Shown piece after piece: positions 53,448 to 61,815 of a stretch of DNA of 64,000 nt (position 1 is its first letter; every line of letters begins with the position of its first letter). The DNA is from Jiangella alkaliphila. Its GTDB lineage: Bacteria; Actinomycetota; Actinomycetes; Jiangellales; Jiangellaceae. The DNA lies in assembly GCF_900105925.1 (NCBI RefSeq), contig NZ_LT629791.1, forward strand, positions 124,001 through 188,000. Reading direction: 5' to 3'. Below the pieces are notes generated by a model. It was not told the origin of the DNA and did no database searches. It saw nothing but the letters and a program-made list of their open reading frames with translations. The position numbers and the translations under genes are program-made.

Positions 53448-53489
53448 CGGCTCCCGGCCGCGGTGCTGCAACACCACGACCGGGAGCCG
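53448..53489 (+). terminator. Hairpin between padR and the exporter genes
   Basis: 10-bp stem CGGCTCCCGG / CCGGGAGCCG, with an inner GGTG/CACC pairing; 8 bp after the padR stop. May attenuate read-through into the exporter genes. Confidence 0.6.
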
Positions 53490-53611
53490 ATCGGAAAACC
53501 AGGAGCCGGAGACTCACCGCGAGGATCGCCCCGATCCCAGGTTCTGCACCTTCAAGGATACGGGCGACGCCGTGCGGCACCGGTTCCTTCCATCGGAAGG
53601 AGATCCGCACC

Positions 53612-54616
53612 ATGGAGCACGCCATCGAGGCCGACGGTCTGGTGAAGACCTACGGCAAGGGGGCCAAGGCCGTCCGGGCGCTGTCCGGCGTCGGCTTCGC
53701 GGTCCCCCGCGGCACCGTGTTCGGGCTGCTCGGGCCGAACGGGGCCGGCAAGTCCACCACCACCAAGATCCTCACCACGCTCTCCACGCCTGACAGCGGC
53801 ACCGCCGTCGTCGCCGGCCTGGACGTCGCGAAGGAGCCCGGCCGGGTCCGGCACGCGATCGGCTACGTGCCGCAGCGGCCGTGCTTCGACCCGACCGCGA
53901 CCGGGCGCGAGAACCTCACCCTGCAGGGCCACGTCTACGGGCTGCCGCGCGCGGACATCCGCAGCCGCGGCGACCAGCTGCTGGAGCGGTTCGGGCTGGC
54001 CGAGGCCGCGAACCGGATCACCAAGACGTGGTCCGGCGGCATGCAGCGCAAGCTCGACGTCGCGCTGGCGCTGATGCACCGGCCGCAGGTGCTGTTCCTC
54101 GACGAGCCGACCACCGGCCTGGACCCGGAGGCTCGCGCGGACATGTGGGCGGAGATCTCCGGCGTCACGCGGGCCGACGGCGTCACCGTCCTGCTCACGA
54201 CCCACTATCTGGAGGAGGCCGACCAGCTGGCCGACCGCCTCGTCATCATCGACCGCGGCCAGGTCGTCGCCGAGGGCACGCCGGAGGAGCTGAAGGGCGG
54301 CCTCGACGGCGACACCGTCCAGGTCGAGCTGGCCGACCCGGGCCAGCAGGCGGCCGCCCGGCGGGCCATCGACACGGTCCACGGGGTCGGCGACGTCGGC
54401 GTCGACGGCGCGCGGCTGCACGCCCGCGTCGGCAACGGCGCGGCGACGCTGCCCGGCCTGCTCGCCGCGCTCGAGGGCGCCGGCGTCCCGCTCGCCTCGG
54501 TGACCGTCGCCCGTCCGTCCCTCGACGACGTGTACCTGCGCCACGCCGGCCGGTCCTTCCACAGCGCCGACCGCGCGGGCCTGACCGACCGGGCCGCGAC
54601 GGAGGTGGCGGCATGA
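53612..54616 (+). CDS. DrrA-like ABC exporter ATPase
   Basis: 334-residue ATPase of the daunorubicin-resistance (DrrA/CcmA) group: Walker A GPNGAGKST, signature WSGGMQRKLDVALAL, Walker B VLFLDEPTTGLDPEAR, H-loop LLTTHYLEEADQLADR, and the C-terminal extension ending SLDDVYLRHAGR. AAGGAG 8 nt before the ATG. Stop overlaps the permease start (ATGA). Confidence 0.93.
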   Translation: MEHAIEADGLVKTYGKGAKAVRALSGVGFAVPRGTVFGLLGPNGAGKSTTTKILTTLSTPDSGTAVVAGLDVAKEPGRVRHAIGYVPQRPCFDPTATGRENLTLQGHVYGLPRADIRSRGDQLLERFGLAEAANRITKTWSGGMQRKLDVALALMHRPQVLFLDEPTTGLDPEARADMWAEISGVTRADGVTVLLTTHYLEEADQLADRLVIIDRGQVVAEGTPEELKGGLDGDTVQVELADPGQQAAARRAIDTVHGVGDVGVDGARLHARVGNGAATLPGLLAALEGAGVPLASVTVARPSLDDVYLRHAGRSFHSADRAGLTDRAATEVAA

Positions 54617-55437
54617 GCGCGACCCTCGCACCCGTGGCGCCGGCCCGGCCCGACGTCCAGCGCGGCCTCGCGCTGCGGCACTCGGTCTACCTCATCGGGC
54701 GCTCGCTGCGGATCCTGCGCCGCGAGCCCGTGTACCTGGCGTTCACCCTGATCCAGCCGATGGTGTGGCTGCTGCTGTTCGGCGCCCTGTTCGAGCGGGT
54801 CGCCGACCTGCCCGGCTTCGGCGACATCTCCTACCTGGAGTACCTCACCCCCGGCGTCGTCGTCATGACCGCGATGATGTCGGCCGGGTGGGCCGGCACC
54901 GGCTTCATCGACGACATGCAACGCGGCGTCATGGACCGCAACCTCACCTCGCCGGTCAGCCGCGGCGCCCTGATCACCGGCGTGCTGGCGTACCAGGCGG
55001 TCGTGACGGTCGTGCAGTCGCTGATCGTGTTCGGGGTCGGCCTGCTGGCCGGCGCCCGGTACGACGGCGGCGTGGCCGGCGTGCTCGTTGTGCTCCTCTG
55101 CGCCACGCTGCTCGCGGTGATCTTCGCGGCGCTGTCCTGCGCGGTGGCGCTGTCGCTGCGGTCGCAGGAGTCGCTGATCGGGGTGTCGCAGTTCCTGACG
55201 CTGCCGCTGGCGTTCACGTCGACGGTGATGATGGCGCCGGCGCTGCTGCCCGACTGGGTCGGCACCGTCGCCCGCTACAACCCGGTCGACTGGGCCGCAC
55301 GGGCCAGCCGTGACGCACTGCTCGGCGACCCCGACTGGTCCGCCGTCCTCGGCCGGGCCGGGCTGCTGGCCGCGCTGACGCTCGTCATGGCCTGGCTCGC
55401 GACCCGGGCGTTCCGCGCCTACCAGCGATCCGTCTGA
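54613..55437 (+). CDS. DrrB-like ABC-2 exporter permease
   Basis: 274-residue ABC-2 permease with six helices; conserved LEYLTPGVVVMTAMMSAGW and MDRNLTSPVSRGALITG, and the C-terminal YNPVDWAARASRDAL. Pumps out lipophilic drugs or lipids with the adjacent ATPase. The cargo cannot be deduced. Confidence 0.92.
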   Translation: MSATLAPVAPARPDVQRGLALRHSVYLIGRSLRILRREPVYLAFTLIQPMVWLLLFGALFERVADLPGFGDISYLEYLTPGVVVMTAMMSAGWAGTGFIDDMQRGVMDRNLTSPVSRGALITGVLAYQAVVTVVQSLIVFGVGLLAGARYDGGVAGVLVVLLCATLLAVIFAALSCAVALSLRSQESLIGVSQFLTLPLAFTSTVMMAPALLPDWVGTVARYNPVDWAARASRDALLGDPDWSAVLGRAGLLAALTLVMAWLATRAFRAYQRSV

Positions 55438-55455
55438 CCCGTCCGACGCCCGCGT

Positions 55456-55977
55456 TCAGGCCGCGACGCCGAACACCCGCGCCGCGGCCCGGACGCGAAG
55501 CGTCTCGATCAGGGCCGCCTGCTCGGTCGCCCGCTCGATGAGCCGGTCGACGCGGCCGACGTCCGGCCGCCCGCGGGCCGCGCCGACCGTGCGTAACGTG
55601 CGCCAGCCGCTGGCCTTGCCCTCGATGCCCAGCCGCAGCATCTCCAGCTCCACGATGACGCTCAGCGGCGAGCGGGTCAGCAGGTGGCCGTTGAACTTCA
55701 GCCGGCCGGCCAGTTCCGCGGCGGCCGCGGTGTAGAGCTTGTAGCGCCGGATCGGCACCTCGAGCTCGTCCATGATGGCGAGCAGCTCCTCGCGGTCGGC
55801 GCCGATCTCGTCGGCCAGGCCGCTCAGCGGCTCCCCCACAGGCGTGCCACGCATGCTGCGCGCGAGCCGGCGGACCAACTGCACACCGGCCGTCGAGCCG
55901 GCCAGGTGGTCGTTGAGGTAGATGCCGAGCAGCTGTGGCTCCGGCCGAATGGTCAGGTCTGCTGCGGGCTTCGACAC
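55456..55977 (-). CDS. Conserved hypothetical actinobacterial protein
   Basis: 173-residue, largely helical protein; LLGIYLNDHLAGSTAGVQLV, YKLYTAAAAELAGRLKFNGH and LEMLRLGIEGKASGWRTLR are conserved in unnamed actinobacterial homologues (from memory). No catalytic motif. The GTG at 55977 is preferred, with GGAGGAG 5-6 nt upstream; an in-frame ATG at 56001 sits outside it. Confidence 0.7.
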   Translation of the reverse strand: MSKPAADLTIRPEPQLLGIYLNDHLAGSTAGVQLVRRLARSMRGTPVGEPLSGLADEIGADREELLAIMDELEVPIRRYKLYTAAAAELAGRLKFNGHLLTRSPLSVIVELEMLRLGIEGKASGWRTLRTVGAARGRPDVGRVDRLIERATEQAALIETLRVRAAARVFGVAA

Positions 55978-56044
55978 CGCGACTCCTCCCGATGGGGACA
56001 TGCGTCTGCTTACCCCGGTCCGGTGGCAGACATTCGGGAGTAGA

Positions 56045-56115
56045 AGGTTGCGACCCCGGCCTCCGCAGCGAACCGGGGCCGCAACCTGCACCCGACGTCT
56101 TCGTGGTACGTCGGG
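56045..56115 (-). terminator. Two hairpins after the anti-sigma-like gene
   Basis: 15-bp stem at 56045-56059 with 56073-56087 (14 of 15 paired) and a second, CCCGACGT / ACGTCGGG, at 56091-56098 with 56108-56115. Together they follow the minus-strand gene 56129-56878. Confidence 0.65.
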
Positions 56116-56128
56116 CGTTCTCGGGGCC

Positions 56129-56878
56129 CTAAGGGCCGTTTCCGTTGCCGTTACCGTTGTTGCCGTTTCCGGAATTGCCGTTGCCTTGGCCATTCCCGTT
56201 GTTCCCGGAATTGCCGTCACCGGAGTTGCCGTTACCGTTGCCCTGGTTCTCGGGCTTCTCCGGCTTCTCCGGCTTCTCTGGTTTGCCCGGTGGCGACTCC
56301 GGCTTGTTCGGGTTGTCCGGCTTCTCAGGCGGCTTACCCGGCGGCGTCTCGGGCTTGTTCGGGTTGCCCGGAGTTTCGGGCTTCCCGGGCGGGGTCTCCG
56401 GCTTGCCGGGTGGACGCACCGACTCGCCGGAGTCATCGGGCCGGCCCGTGTCACTGACGTCCTCGACGACGTCGGCGTCGGGCTCGTCGGGCTGGAAGCT
56501 GATCGGCGTCACCGTCTCGATGAACGACTGCATGTGCGCCTGAGCGGCGCCGGGGAGCGCGCCCGTGGCGGTGGCGGCGGTGAGGCCGGTGAACACGACG
56601 ACCGCACCCGTGACCGCGCGGACCCGGGGGCTGACGCCGGCCAGCCAGGACCGCAGCCGGCGCCCGTCCGGCTGCGGGGTCAGCGGGGCGGGAGCGATGC
56701 CGCTGAAGTCGCCGGCGGCCATCCGCTGCGCCAGCTCGGCCGACGGCCGCGCGGGCTGCCGCGCGGCAGCCCGGAGCTCCCCGACGGCGCCGGCCAGCGG
56801 CGCGAGTCCGGGCGTGACCGGGCGGCCGGTCAGCAGGGCCTCGACGGCGTCCTCGTCGAGCAGGTGCAGTGGAAGCAT
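56129..56878 (-). CDS. Probable anti-sigma factor with low-complexity tail
   Basis: 249-residue protein: a soluble N-terminus (1-75), one transmembrane helix (about 85-108) and an extracytoplasmic tail of PGKPE/PEKP repeats (about 150-210) ending in NGN/GNG repeats. It lies 42 bp after an ECF sigma gene on the same strand, the usual site of the anti-sigma factor, though no zinc-binding HxxxCxxC is present. Pro/Glu/Lys and Asn/Gly tails suggest reach into the wall. Function inferred from context. Confidence 0.6.
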   Translation of the reverse strand: MLPLHLLDEDAVEALLTGRPVTPGLAPLAGAVGELRAAARQPARPSAELAQRMAAGDFSGIAPAPLTPQPDGRRLRSWLAGVSPRVRAVTGAVVVFTGLTAATATGALPGAAQAHMQSFIETVTPISFQPDEPDADVVEDVSDTGRPDDSGESVRPPGKPETPPGKPETPGNPNKPETPPGKPPEKPDNPNKPESPPGKPEKPEKPEKPENQGNGNGNSGDGNSGNNGNGQGNGNSGNGNNGNGNGNGP

Positions 56879-56920
56879 CTCGTCACTGTGATCGCCGCGG
56901 GGGCGCCCAGGGGTACGGGG

Positions 56921-57430
56921 TCACTCGACTTTTTTTCGTAGCGCCGTGAGCCCGCGCCGTTGCAGCGCCTTCACGGCACCCACGGACCGGCCGACGGCGC
57001 GGGCGACCTGCTCGACGGTGAGGTCGCCGACGACGCGCAGCAGCACCACCTCGCGCTGCTCGGCCGAGAGCGTCGCGCAAAGCTCGTACACCCGCCGCAG
57101 CCCCAACGCGTCGAGCGCCTCCGCCTCGGCGTCGCCGGCCGGCCCGTCCAGCGTCGCAGGGTCGTCGGTGGGCTCGCTGGGACGGCGAACGGCCCGCCGC
57201 CGCTCGTCGATCAACCGCCGGTGCGCGATGGTGAAGACCCACGACCGGAACTGCGGCTCCGTCCCCTCGAACGTGGGCAGTCCGGCGAACACGCCGAGGA
57301 AGACCTCGCTGGTCAGATCGTCGGGTTCGGCCGCGCCCTGGAGCCGGAGATAGCCCGTGACGACGGGCGCGAGGTCGTTGTACAGGCGCTCGAACGCCCA
57401 CGGCGCACCCGCGCGCGCCGCGTCGAGCAC
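56921..57430 (-). CDS. ECF-subfamily RNA polymerase sigma factor
   Basis: 169-residue sigma factor: region 2 (FERLYNDLAPVVTGYLRLQG, DLTSEVFLGVF, FRSWVFTIAHRRLIDERRR) and region 4 (LSAEQREVVLLRVVGDLTV, GRSVGAVKALQRRGLTAL). Followed by a probable anti-sigma gene. The GTG at 57430 is the only standard start; upstream, GGAGG lies 6 nt before an in-frame ATC pair (57457), raising the chance of a non-standard start 8-9 codons earlier. Confidence 0.88.
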   Translation of the reverse strand: MLDAARAGAPWAFERLYNDLAPVVTGYLRLQGAAEPDDLTSEVFLGVFAGLPTFEGTEPQFRSWVFTIAHRRLIDERRRAVRRPSEPTDDPATLDGPAGDAEAEALDALGLRRVYELCATLSAEQREVVLLRVVGDLTVEQVARAVGRSVGAVKALQRRGLTALRKKVE

Positions 57431-57569
57431 GACCCCGAAGTCTTCCCCGATGATCGCTCGCCTCCCGTCGGCGCCTGCCTCACAGTGTGATCACCTCGCT
57501 GGCCAGAAGGTTACGGGCAGACGTCGGCATCCCGGAACGTACGTGCACAACAGCAGCCAGAATGGACCC

Positions 57570-57971
57570 GTGGACAGCCTGCTCATCGACCTGCGCACCG
57601 GCACCGATCTCGTGACCGACGTGACGCGCGACGTGCTCGACTTCTGCCGCGGCCGCGGCGACGGCCTGTGTCAGTTGTTCGTGCCGCACGCCACGGCCGG
57701 GCTGGCGCTGATCGAGACCGGCTCCGGCACCGAGCCCGACCTCGCCGACGCCGTCGACCGGCTGCTCCCGCGCCAGGACGTCTACCGGCACCGCCACGGC
57801 AGCCTCGGCCACGGACGCGACCACGTCCTGCCCGCCTTCATCGCGCCGTCGCTGACGCTGCCCGTGCTGGGCGGCTCGCCGGCGCTGGGCACCTGGCAGA
57901 GCGTTGTCGTCGTCGACTCCAACGTCGACAACCGCGACCGGAAGCTGCGGTTGTCGTTCCTCGCCGGCTGA
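57570..57971 (+). CDS. YjbQ/UPF0047 family protein
   Basis: 133-residue trimeric beta protein; HRHGSLGHGRDHVLPAFIAPSL holds the conserved His/Asp/Glu-type metal site of the family. Some members show weak thiamin-phosphate synthase activity; true role unknown. The GTG at 57570 is the likely start; no strong ribosome binding site. Divergent from the ECF sigma gene. Confidence 0.85.
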   Translation: MDSLLIDLRTGTDLVTDVTRDVLDFCRGRGDGLCQLFVPHATAGLALIETGSGTEPDLADAVDRLLPRQDVYRHRHGSLGHGRDHVLPAFIAPSLTLPVLGGSPALGTWQSVVVVDSNVDNRDRKLRLSFLAG

Positions 57972-57973
57972 GC

Positions 57974-58165
57974 TCAGCCGCCGTCGCCGTCCTCGGGCTC
58001 CGGCTCGGGCTCGGGCGTCCGCAGGTCGCCGCCGGCGCCCATGACCTGCTCGGTCTCGTCGGGATCGCCGTGTACGCGCGTCTCGTCGTCGACGGAGTGG
58101 ACGGCCATCGCGCGGTCCCGATCCTCCTGGGTGGTGTGGTGCACACCGTCGCGGTGCTCGCTCAT
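57974..58165 (-). CDS. 63-residue acidic hypothetical protein
   Basis: Small gene starting MSEHRDGVHHTTQEDRD and ending in PEPEPEPEDGDGG; very acidic and probably disordered. GGAGG lies 5 nt before the ATG, supporting translation. Located after the HrdB-like sigma gene, past its terminator. No family recognised. Confidence 0.6.
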   Translation of the reverse strand: MSEHRDGVHHTTQEDRDRAMAVHSVDDETRVHGDPDETEQVMGAGGDLRTPEPEPEPEDGDGG

Positions 58166-58187
58166 GACAGCCTCCGAATACGCCGAA

Positions 58188-58210
58188 GGGCCCAGGTTAA
58201 CCCTGGGCCC
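58188..58210 (-). terminator. Terminator of the HrdB-like sigma gene
   Basis: 9-bp stem GGGCCCAGG / CCTGGGCCC with a TTAAC loop, 18 bp after the stop codon. Confidence 0.75.
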
Positions 58211-58227
58211 TCCGTGCGGTTCGGGAC

Positions 58228-59181
58228 TCAGCCGGCCCACTCGATCAGCGGCTGGTGCCGCGCGGGGTCGCGGAGCTCGGCCAGCGCCAGCTTCTCCAGC
58301 TGCCGCACCCGCTCCTTCGTCAGGCCGACCCGCTCGGCGACCTCCTGGAGGGTGTGCTGCTCGCCGTCCTCGAGGCCGAAGCGCATCGAGACGATCAGCG
58401 CCTCGCGCGGGGCCAGCGTGTTGACGAGGTCGCGGACCTGCTCGCCGAGCGCCTGGAACTCGACGACGTCGGTGGCCTGCGGGGTCTCGGTGTCCTCGAT
58501 GAGGTCGCCGATGCTCGCGCTGCCCTGCTCGCCGACCGGGGTGTCGAGGCTGAGGGTGTCGCGCGAAATGCGACGCAGCTCGACCACCCGGGCGGGCGTG
58601 AGGTCGGTCTCGGCGGCCAGCTCCTCCGGCGTCGGGTCGCGGCCCAGCGAGACGGTCAGCTTGCGCTCGGCCTTGCCCACCTTGGACAGCGTCTCGAGCA
58701 CGTGCACCGGCAGCCGGATCGTGCGGGCGCGCTCGGCCTTGCCGCGCTCGATGGCCTGCCGAATCCACCACATCGCGTAGGTCGAGAACTTGAAGCCCTT
58801 CGAGTAGTCGAACTTCTCGACCGCCCGGATCAGGCCCAGGTTCCCCTCCTGCACGACGTCCAGGAACGGCAGCCCGCTGTTGCGGTAGTACCTGCGCGCC
58901 GCCGACACGACCAGCCGCAGGTTGGCCCGGATCATGTGGTCCCTGGCCTGCTCGCCGTCGCGGACCAGCGCCGCCAGCTCGTCGCGCCGCCGGCCGGGAC
59001 CCTCGGTCTCCAGCAGCGACGCCGCGTAGACGCCCGCCTCGATGCGGCGCGCCAGCTCGACCTCCTCGGCCGCCGACAGCAGCGGCGTCGTGCCGATCTG
59101 CTTGAGGTACTGGCCGACCAGGTCGTAGTCCTCACCCGCCCCCCGGTTCGGGGCGCGGACCTGCTCCTCCACCATCGTCAT
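58228..59181 (-). CDS. HrdB-like group 2 sigma factor
   Basis: 317-residue sigma-70. Region 1.2 [20 protein letters not shown]; region 2 [48 protein letters not shown]; region 3 [17 protein letters not shown]; region 4.2 [20 protein letters not shown]. It lacks the long N-terminus of the principal sigma factor, so it is group 2 (HrdA/C/D or SigB-like), non-essential and active in stationary phase or stress. Confidence 0.93.
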   Translation of the reverse strand: MTMVEEQVRAPNRGAGEDYDLVGQYLKQIGTTPLLSAAEEVELARRIEAGVYAASLLETEGPGRRRDELAALVRDGEQARDHMIRANLRLVVSAARRYYRNSGLPFLDVVQEGNLGLIRAVEKFDYSKGFKFSTYAMWWIRQAIERGKAERARTIRLPVHVLETLSKVGKAERKLTVSLGRDPTPEELAAETDLTPARVVELRRISRDTLSLDTPVGEQGSASIGDLIEDTETPQATDVVEFQALGEQVRDLVNTLAPREALIVSMRFGLEDGEQHTLQEVAERVGLTKERVRQLEKLALAELRDPARHQPLIEWAG

Positions 59182-59240
59182 GCGTTTCTGTCTCCCTTGC
59201 TCGTCTCAACGTCGTCGTGGCGGCCACGGCACGCCCAGGC

Positions 59241-59260
59241 CGCGCGCCCATGGGCGCGCG
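59241..59260. repeat. Perfect 20-bp palindrome upstream of the sigma gene
   Basis: CGCGCGCCCATGGGCGCGCG is a perfect dyad about 60 bp upstream of the sigma ATG in the 265-bp gap to the ligase. Could be an operator or a cruciform-prone element. Confidence 0.6.
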
Positions 59261-59348
59261 AACCGTCGGTGGTTGCGTCTGGTGGGTTGCCCTGCGGGAG
59301 CCCGCGAATCTCTCGATCCGGCTCCCGAAGCCCCGGGCCGATCGCGGC

Positions 59349-59395
59349 CTATCGGGGACTTCCAGCAATGGGAACGTCCCGATAGAGCCGGGTAT
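59349..59395 (+). promoter_or_regulatory. Hairpin and possible ECF-type promoter of the ligase
   Basis: Dyad CTATCGGG (59349-59356) with CCCGATAG (59378-59385) and inner TTCC/GGAA. Overlapping it, GGGAAC-N16-GTAT (59370-59395) resembles an ECF-sigma promoter for the plus-strand ligase gene. Confidence 0.35.
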
Positions 59396-59446
59396 TCCGG
59401 CGTTCGCGCTTGTCGGCAGAGTGCTACCCCAGCGACGATGGAACGG

Positions 59447-60826
59447 ATGAGCGAGGACGATGGTTCCCGCGGACGGTTCGTCGTGCAGGAGCACCACGCC
59501 CGCCGGCTGCACTGGGACCTGCGGCTCGAGCACGACGGCGTGCTGGCGTCGTGGGCGCTGCCCCGCGGCTTCCCGCGCACGCCCGACGAGAACCGGCTCG
59601 CCGTCCGCACCGACGACCACCCGCTGGAGTTCCTGACCTTCGACGGCGACATCCCGGCCGGCCAGTACGGCGGCGGCGCCCTGACCATCTGGGACAGCGG
59701 CACCTACGAGGCGGAGAAGTTCCGCGACGACAAGGTCGTGGCCCGGCTGTTCGGCGAGCGGGTCCGGGGCCGGTTCGCGCTGTTCCGCACCCGCGGCGAC
59801 GACTGGATGATCCACCGCATGGACGGCCCGGCCGACGACGGCGAGCCGATGCCGGAGTCGCTGGTGCCGATGGCCGCCACGCTGTCGACGCTGCCGCCCG
59901 ACCAGGACGGCTGGGGCTTCGAGATCAAGTGGGACGGCGTCCGCGCGCTCGCGTTCGGCGAGCCCGGCCGGCTCCGTCTGGTCGGGCGCAACGGCCGCGA
60001 GTTCACCCGGCAGTACCCCGAGCTGCGGTCGCTGACGAACGCCGTCGGCGCGCACCGGCTGGTGCTCGATGGCGAAATAGTCGCGTTCGACGACGCCGGG
60101 CGGCCCAGCTTCCAGCGCATCCAGCCGCGCATCCACCTCGCCTCCGATGCCGACATCCGCCGCCATGCGGAGACCACACCGGTGGTCTACGTCGTCTTCG
60201 ACCTGCTCTACCTCGACGGCGAGTCGCTGCTGGACCGGCCCTACGAGGAGCGACGGCGCGCGCTGGCGGCGCTCGAGCTGGCCGGCCCGCACTGGCAGGC
60301 GCCTGACTACCAACGCGGCGACGGCGACGTCCTGCTCGACGCCACGCGGCGGCAGGGCCTGGAGGGCGTCGTCGCCAAGCGGCTGGACAGCCCGTACCGG
60401 CCGGGACGGCGCAGCCGCGACTGGCTGAAGATCAAGAACGTGCGCCGCCAGGAGGTCGTCATCGGCGGCTGGGTGCCGGGCCAGGGCCGGCTGGCGGGGT
60501 CGCTCGGCGCGCTCCTGGCCGGCTATCACGACGACGACGGCGCTCTGCGGTTCGCCGGCAAGGTCGGCACCGGCTTCGACGACGCCACCCGCGCCCGGCT
60601 GCTGCGCCGGTTGAAGGCGCTGCGTATCGGCGAGAGCCCGTTCACCGGCCGCCAGCCGCAGCGCGACGCCGTCTTCGTCCGGCCCGAGCTGGTCGCCGAG
60701 GTCGAGTTCGCCGAGTGGACCGGCGCCGGCACGCTGCGGCATCCGTCCTTCGAGGGGCTGCGCGACGACAAGCCGGCCGGCGATGTATCCATGGGTCCTG
60801 GCCCGGTCCCGCCGCCGGACCACTGA
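59447..60826 (+). CDS. ATP-dependent DNA ligase with 3'-phosphoesterase domain (LigD-like)
   Basis: 459-residue protein: N-terminal phosphoesterase domain (about 10-130, FVVQEHHARRLHWDLRLE) that trims 3' ends, then an ATP-dependent ligase with the nucleotidylated Lys161 in FEIKWDG and motifs VLDGEIVAFD, VYVVFDLLYLDG, EGVVAKRLDSPY and DWLKIKN. The polymerase/primase domain of full LigD is missing and no ku gene is in the window. Used in NHEJ or stationary-phase repair. ATG 59447 or 59438. Confidence 0.9.
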   Translation: MSEDDGSRGRFVVQEHHARRLHWDLRLEHDGVLASWALPRGFPRTPDENRLAVRTDDHPLEFLTFDGDIPAGQYGGGALTIWDSGTYEAEKFRDDKVVARLFGERVRGRFALFRTRGDDWMIHRMDGPADDGEPMPESLVPMAATLSTLPPDQDGWGFEIKWDGVRALAFGEPGRLRLVGRNGREFTRQYPELRSLTNAVGAHRLVLDGEIVAFDDAGRPSFQRIQPRIHLASDADIRRHAETTPVVYVVFDLLYLDGESLLDRPYEERRRALAALELAGPHWQAPDYQRGDGDVLLDATRRQGLEGVVAKRLDSPYRPGRRSRDWLKIKNVRRQEVVIGGWVPGQGRLAGSLGALLAGYHDDDGALRFAGKVGTGFDDATRARLLRRLKALRIGESPFTGRQPQRDAVFVRPELVAEVEFAEWTGAGTLRHPSFEGLRDDKPAGDVSMGPGPVPPPDH

Positions 60827-60857
60827 ACCGGGACATATCGGGTACGGATCCCCTGTG

Positions 60858-60878
60858 CCGCGGTCACCGTGACCGCGG
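60858..60878 (+). terminator. Hairpin after the ligase gene
   Basis: 9-bp stem CCGCGGTCA / TGACCGCGG with a 3-nt centre, 31 bp after the ligase stop. Confidence 0.55.
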
Positions 60879-60898
60879 CGAAGGGAAGGTGCCCTGAC

Positions 60899-61390
60899 AT
60901 GAGTACCGAGCTGATCATCGTGTTGATCGTGCTCGTGGTGCTGATCGCCGTGGCCGCCTGGCTGTACACCCGCCGGCGCACGCACGACACGGCGGCGCGC
61001 CGCGAGGCCGCCCTCCAGGAGCACAAGGAGGCGGCCGCCACGGAACGGACGGCCGAACGGCACCACGCCGAGGCCGAGGAGCTGGCCGCCCGGGCCCGCC
61101 GGGAGCGGGCCGAGGCCGCGGAACGCGAGGCCGAGGCCGAGCGGCTGCGGGTCACCGCCGGCGAGGAGGCCGAGACGGCAGCGGAACGGCGCCGCAAGGC
61201 CGACGCGCTGCACCCCGACCGGCCGGATCCGGCCACCACGCTGCCGCCGCGGCGAGACGCCGACGGCCCGGACGCCGACGGCCGGACCACCAACGACCGC
61301 GACACCAACGGTCGCGACACCAACGGCCGGGATCCCGACGGCCACGACGTCGTCGCGGACGACGGCGACCGCGGGCGTCAGGGCTGGTAG
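60899..61390 (+). CDS. Membrane-anchored coiled-coil protein
   Basis: 163 residues: one N-terminal transmembrane helix (ELIIVLIVLVVLIAVAAWLY), then a long charged helix rich in Glu/Ala/Arg (about 30-105), and a disordered tail with repeats DTNGRDTNGRDPDGHD. Likely a membrane-tethered scaffold; no enzymatic motif. Convergent with the whiB gene. Confidence 0.7.
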   Translation: MSTELIIVLIVLVVLIAVAAWLYTRRRTHDTAARREAALQEHKEAAATERTAERHHAEAEELAARARRERAEAAEREAEAERLRVTAGEEAETAAERRRKADALHPDRPDPATTLPPRRDADGPDADGRTTNDRDTNGRDTNGRDPDGHDVVADDGDRGRQGW

Positions 61391-61406
61391 ACCCGGCCGC
61401 AGGCGG

Positions 61407-61763
61407 TCAGCTGGAGCGGCGCAGCCCCCGTCGCCGTCGCTCCAGCTGCCGCCGTTCGTCGGTGTCCAGCCCACCCCATACGCCGTACTGCTCGTCGCGG
61501 TCCATCGCCTCGGCGAGGCAGCGTTCGCGGACCGGGCAGGTCTCGCAGATCCGCTTGGCCCGGGTCTCCTGGGCGCGCTTGCGACTCGGCGTCACGCCCT
61601 CGGGGACGCAGAACAGGTCCGCGTCCCACGCCCGGCACAGCCCGTACTCCCACCACGACGCCGAGTCGGCGCGCGCGCCGGGCTCGTCCGGGCTCGGCAC
61701 CACCACATCGCTGCGGCGGCCGGCCTCGGTCCGCGGCACGATCCGCATCACACCGACATCCAT
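61407..61763 (-). CDS. WhiB-family iron-sulfur regulator
   Basis: About 118 residues with the Wbl pattern: Cys in YGLCRAWDADLFC, CxxC and a fourth Cys in ICETCPVRERCLAEAM, followed by the turn GVWGGLDTDERR and a basic C-terminus. Binds a [4Fe-4S] cluster and sigma region 4. Start may be ATG 61763 or 61748; neither has a strong ribosome binding site. Subclass not assigned. Confidence 0.9.
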   Translation of the reverse strand: MDVGVMRIVPRTEAGRRSDVVVPSPDEPGARADSASWWEYGLCRAWDADLFCVPEGVTPSRKRAQETRAKRICETCPVRERCLAEAMDRDEQYGVWGGLDTDERRQLERRRRGLRRSS

Positions 61764-61815
61764 CACCCCCGGATACCCAGGGGCTCCCGGGTCAAACCGG
61801 GCGATGGCCCGACGA

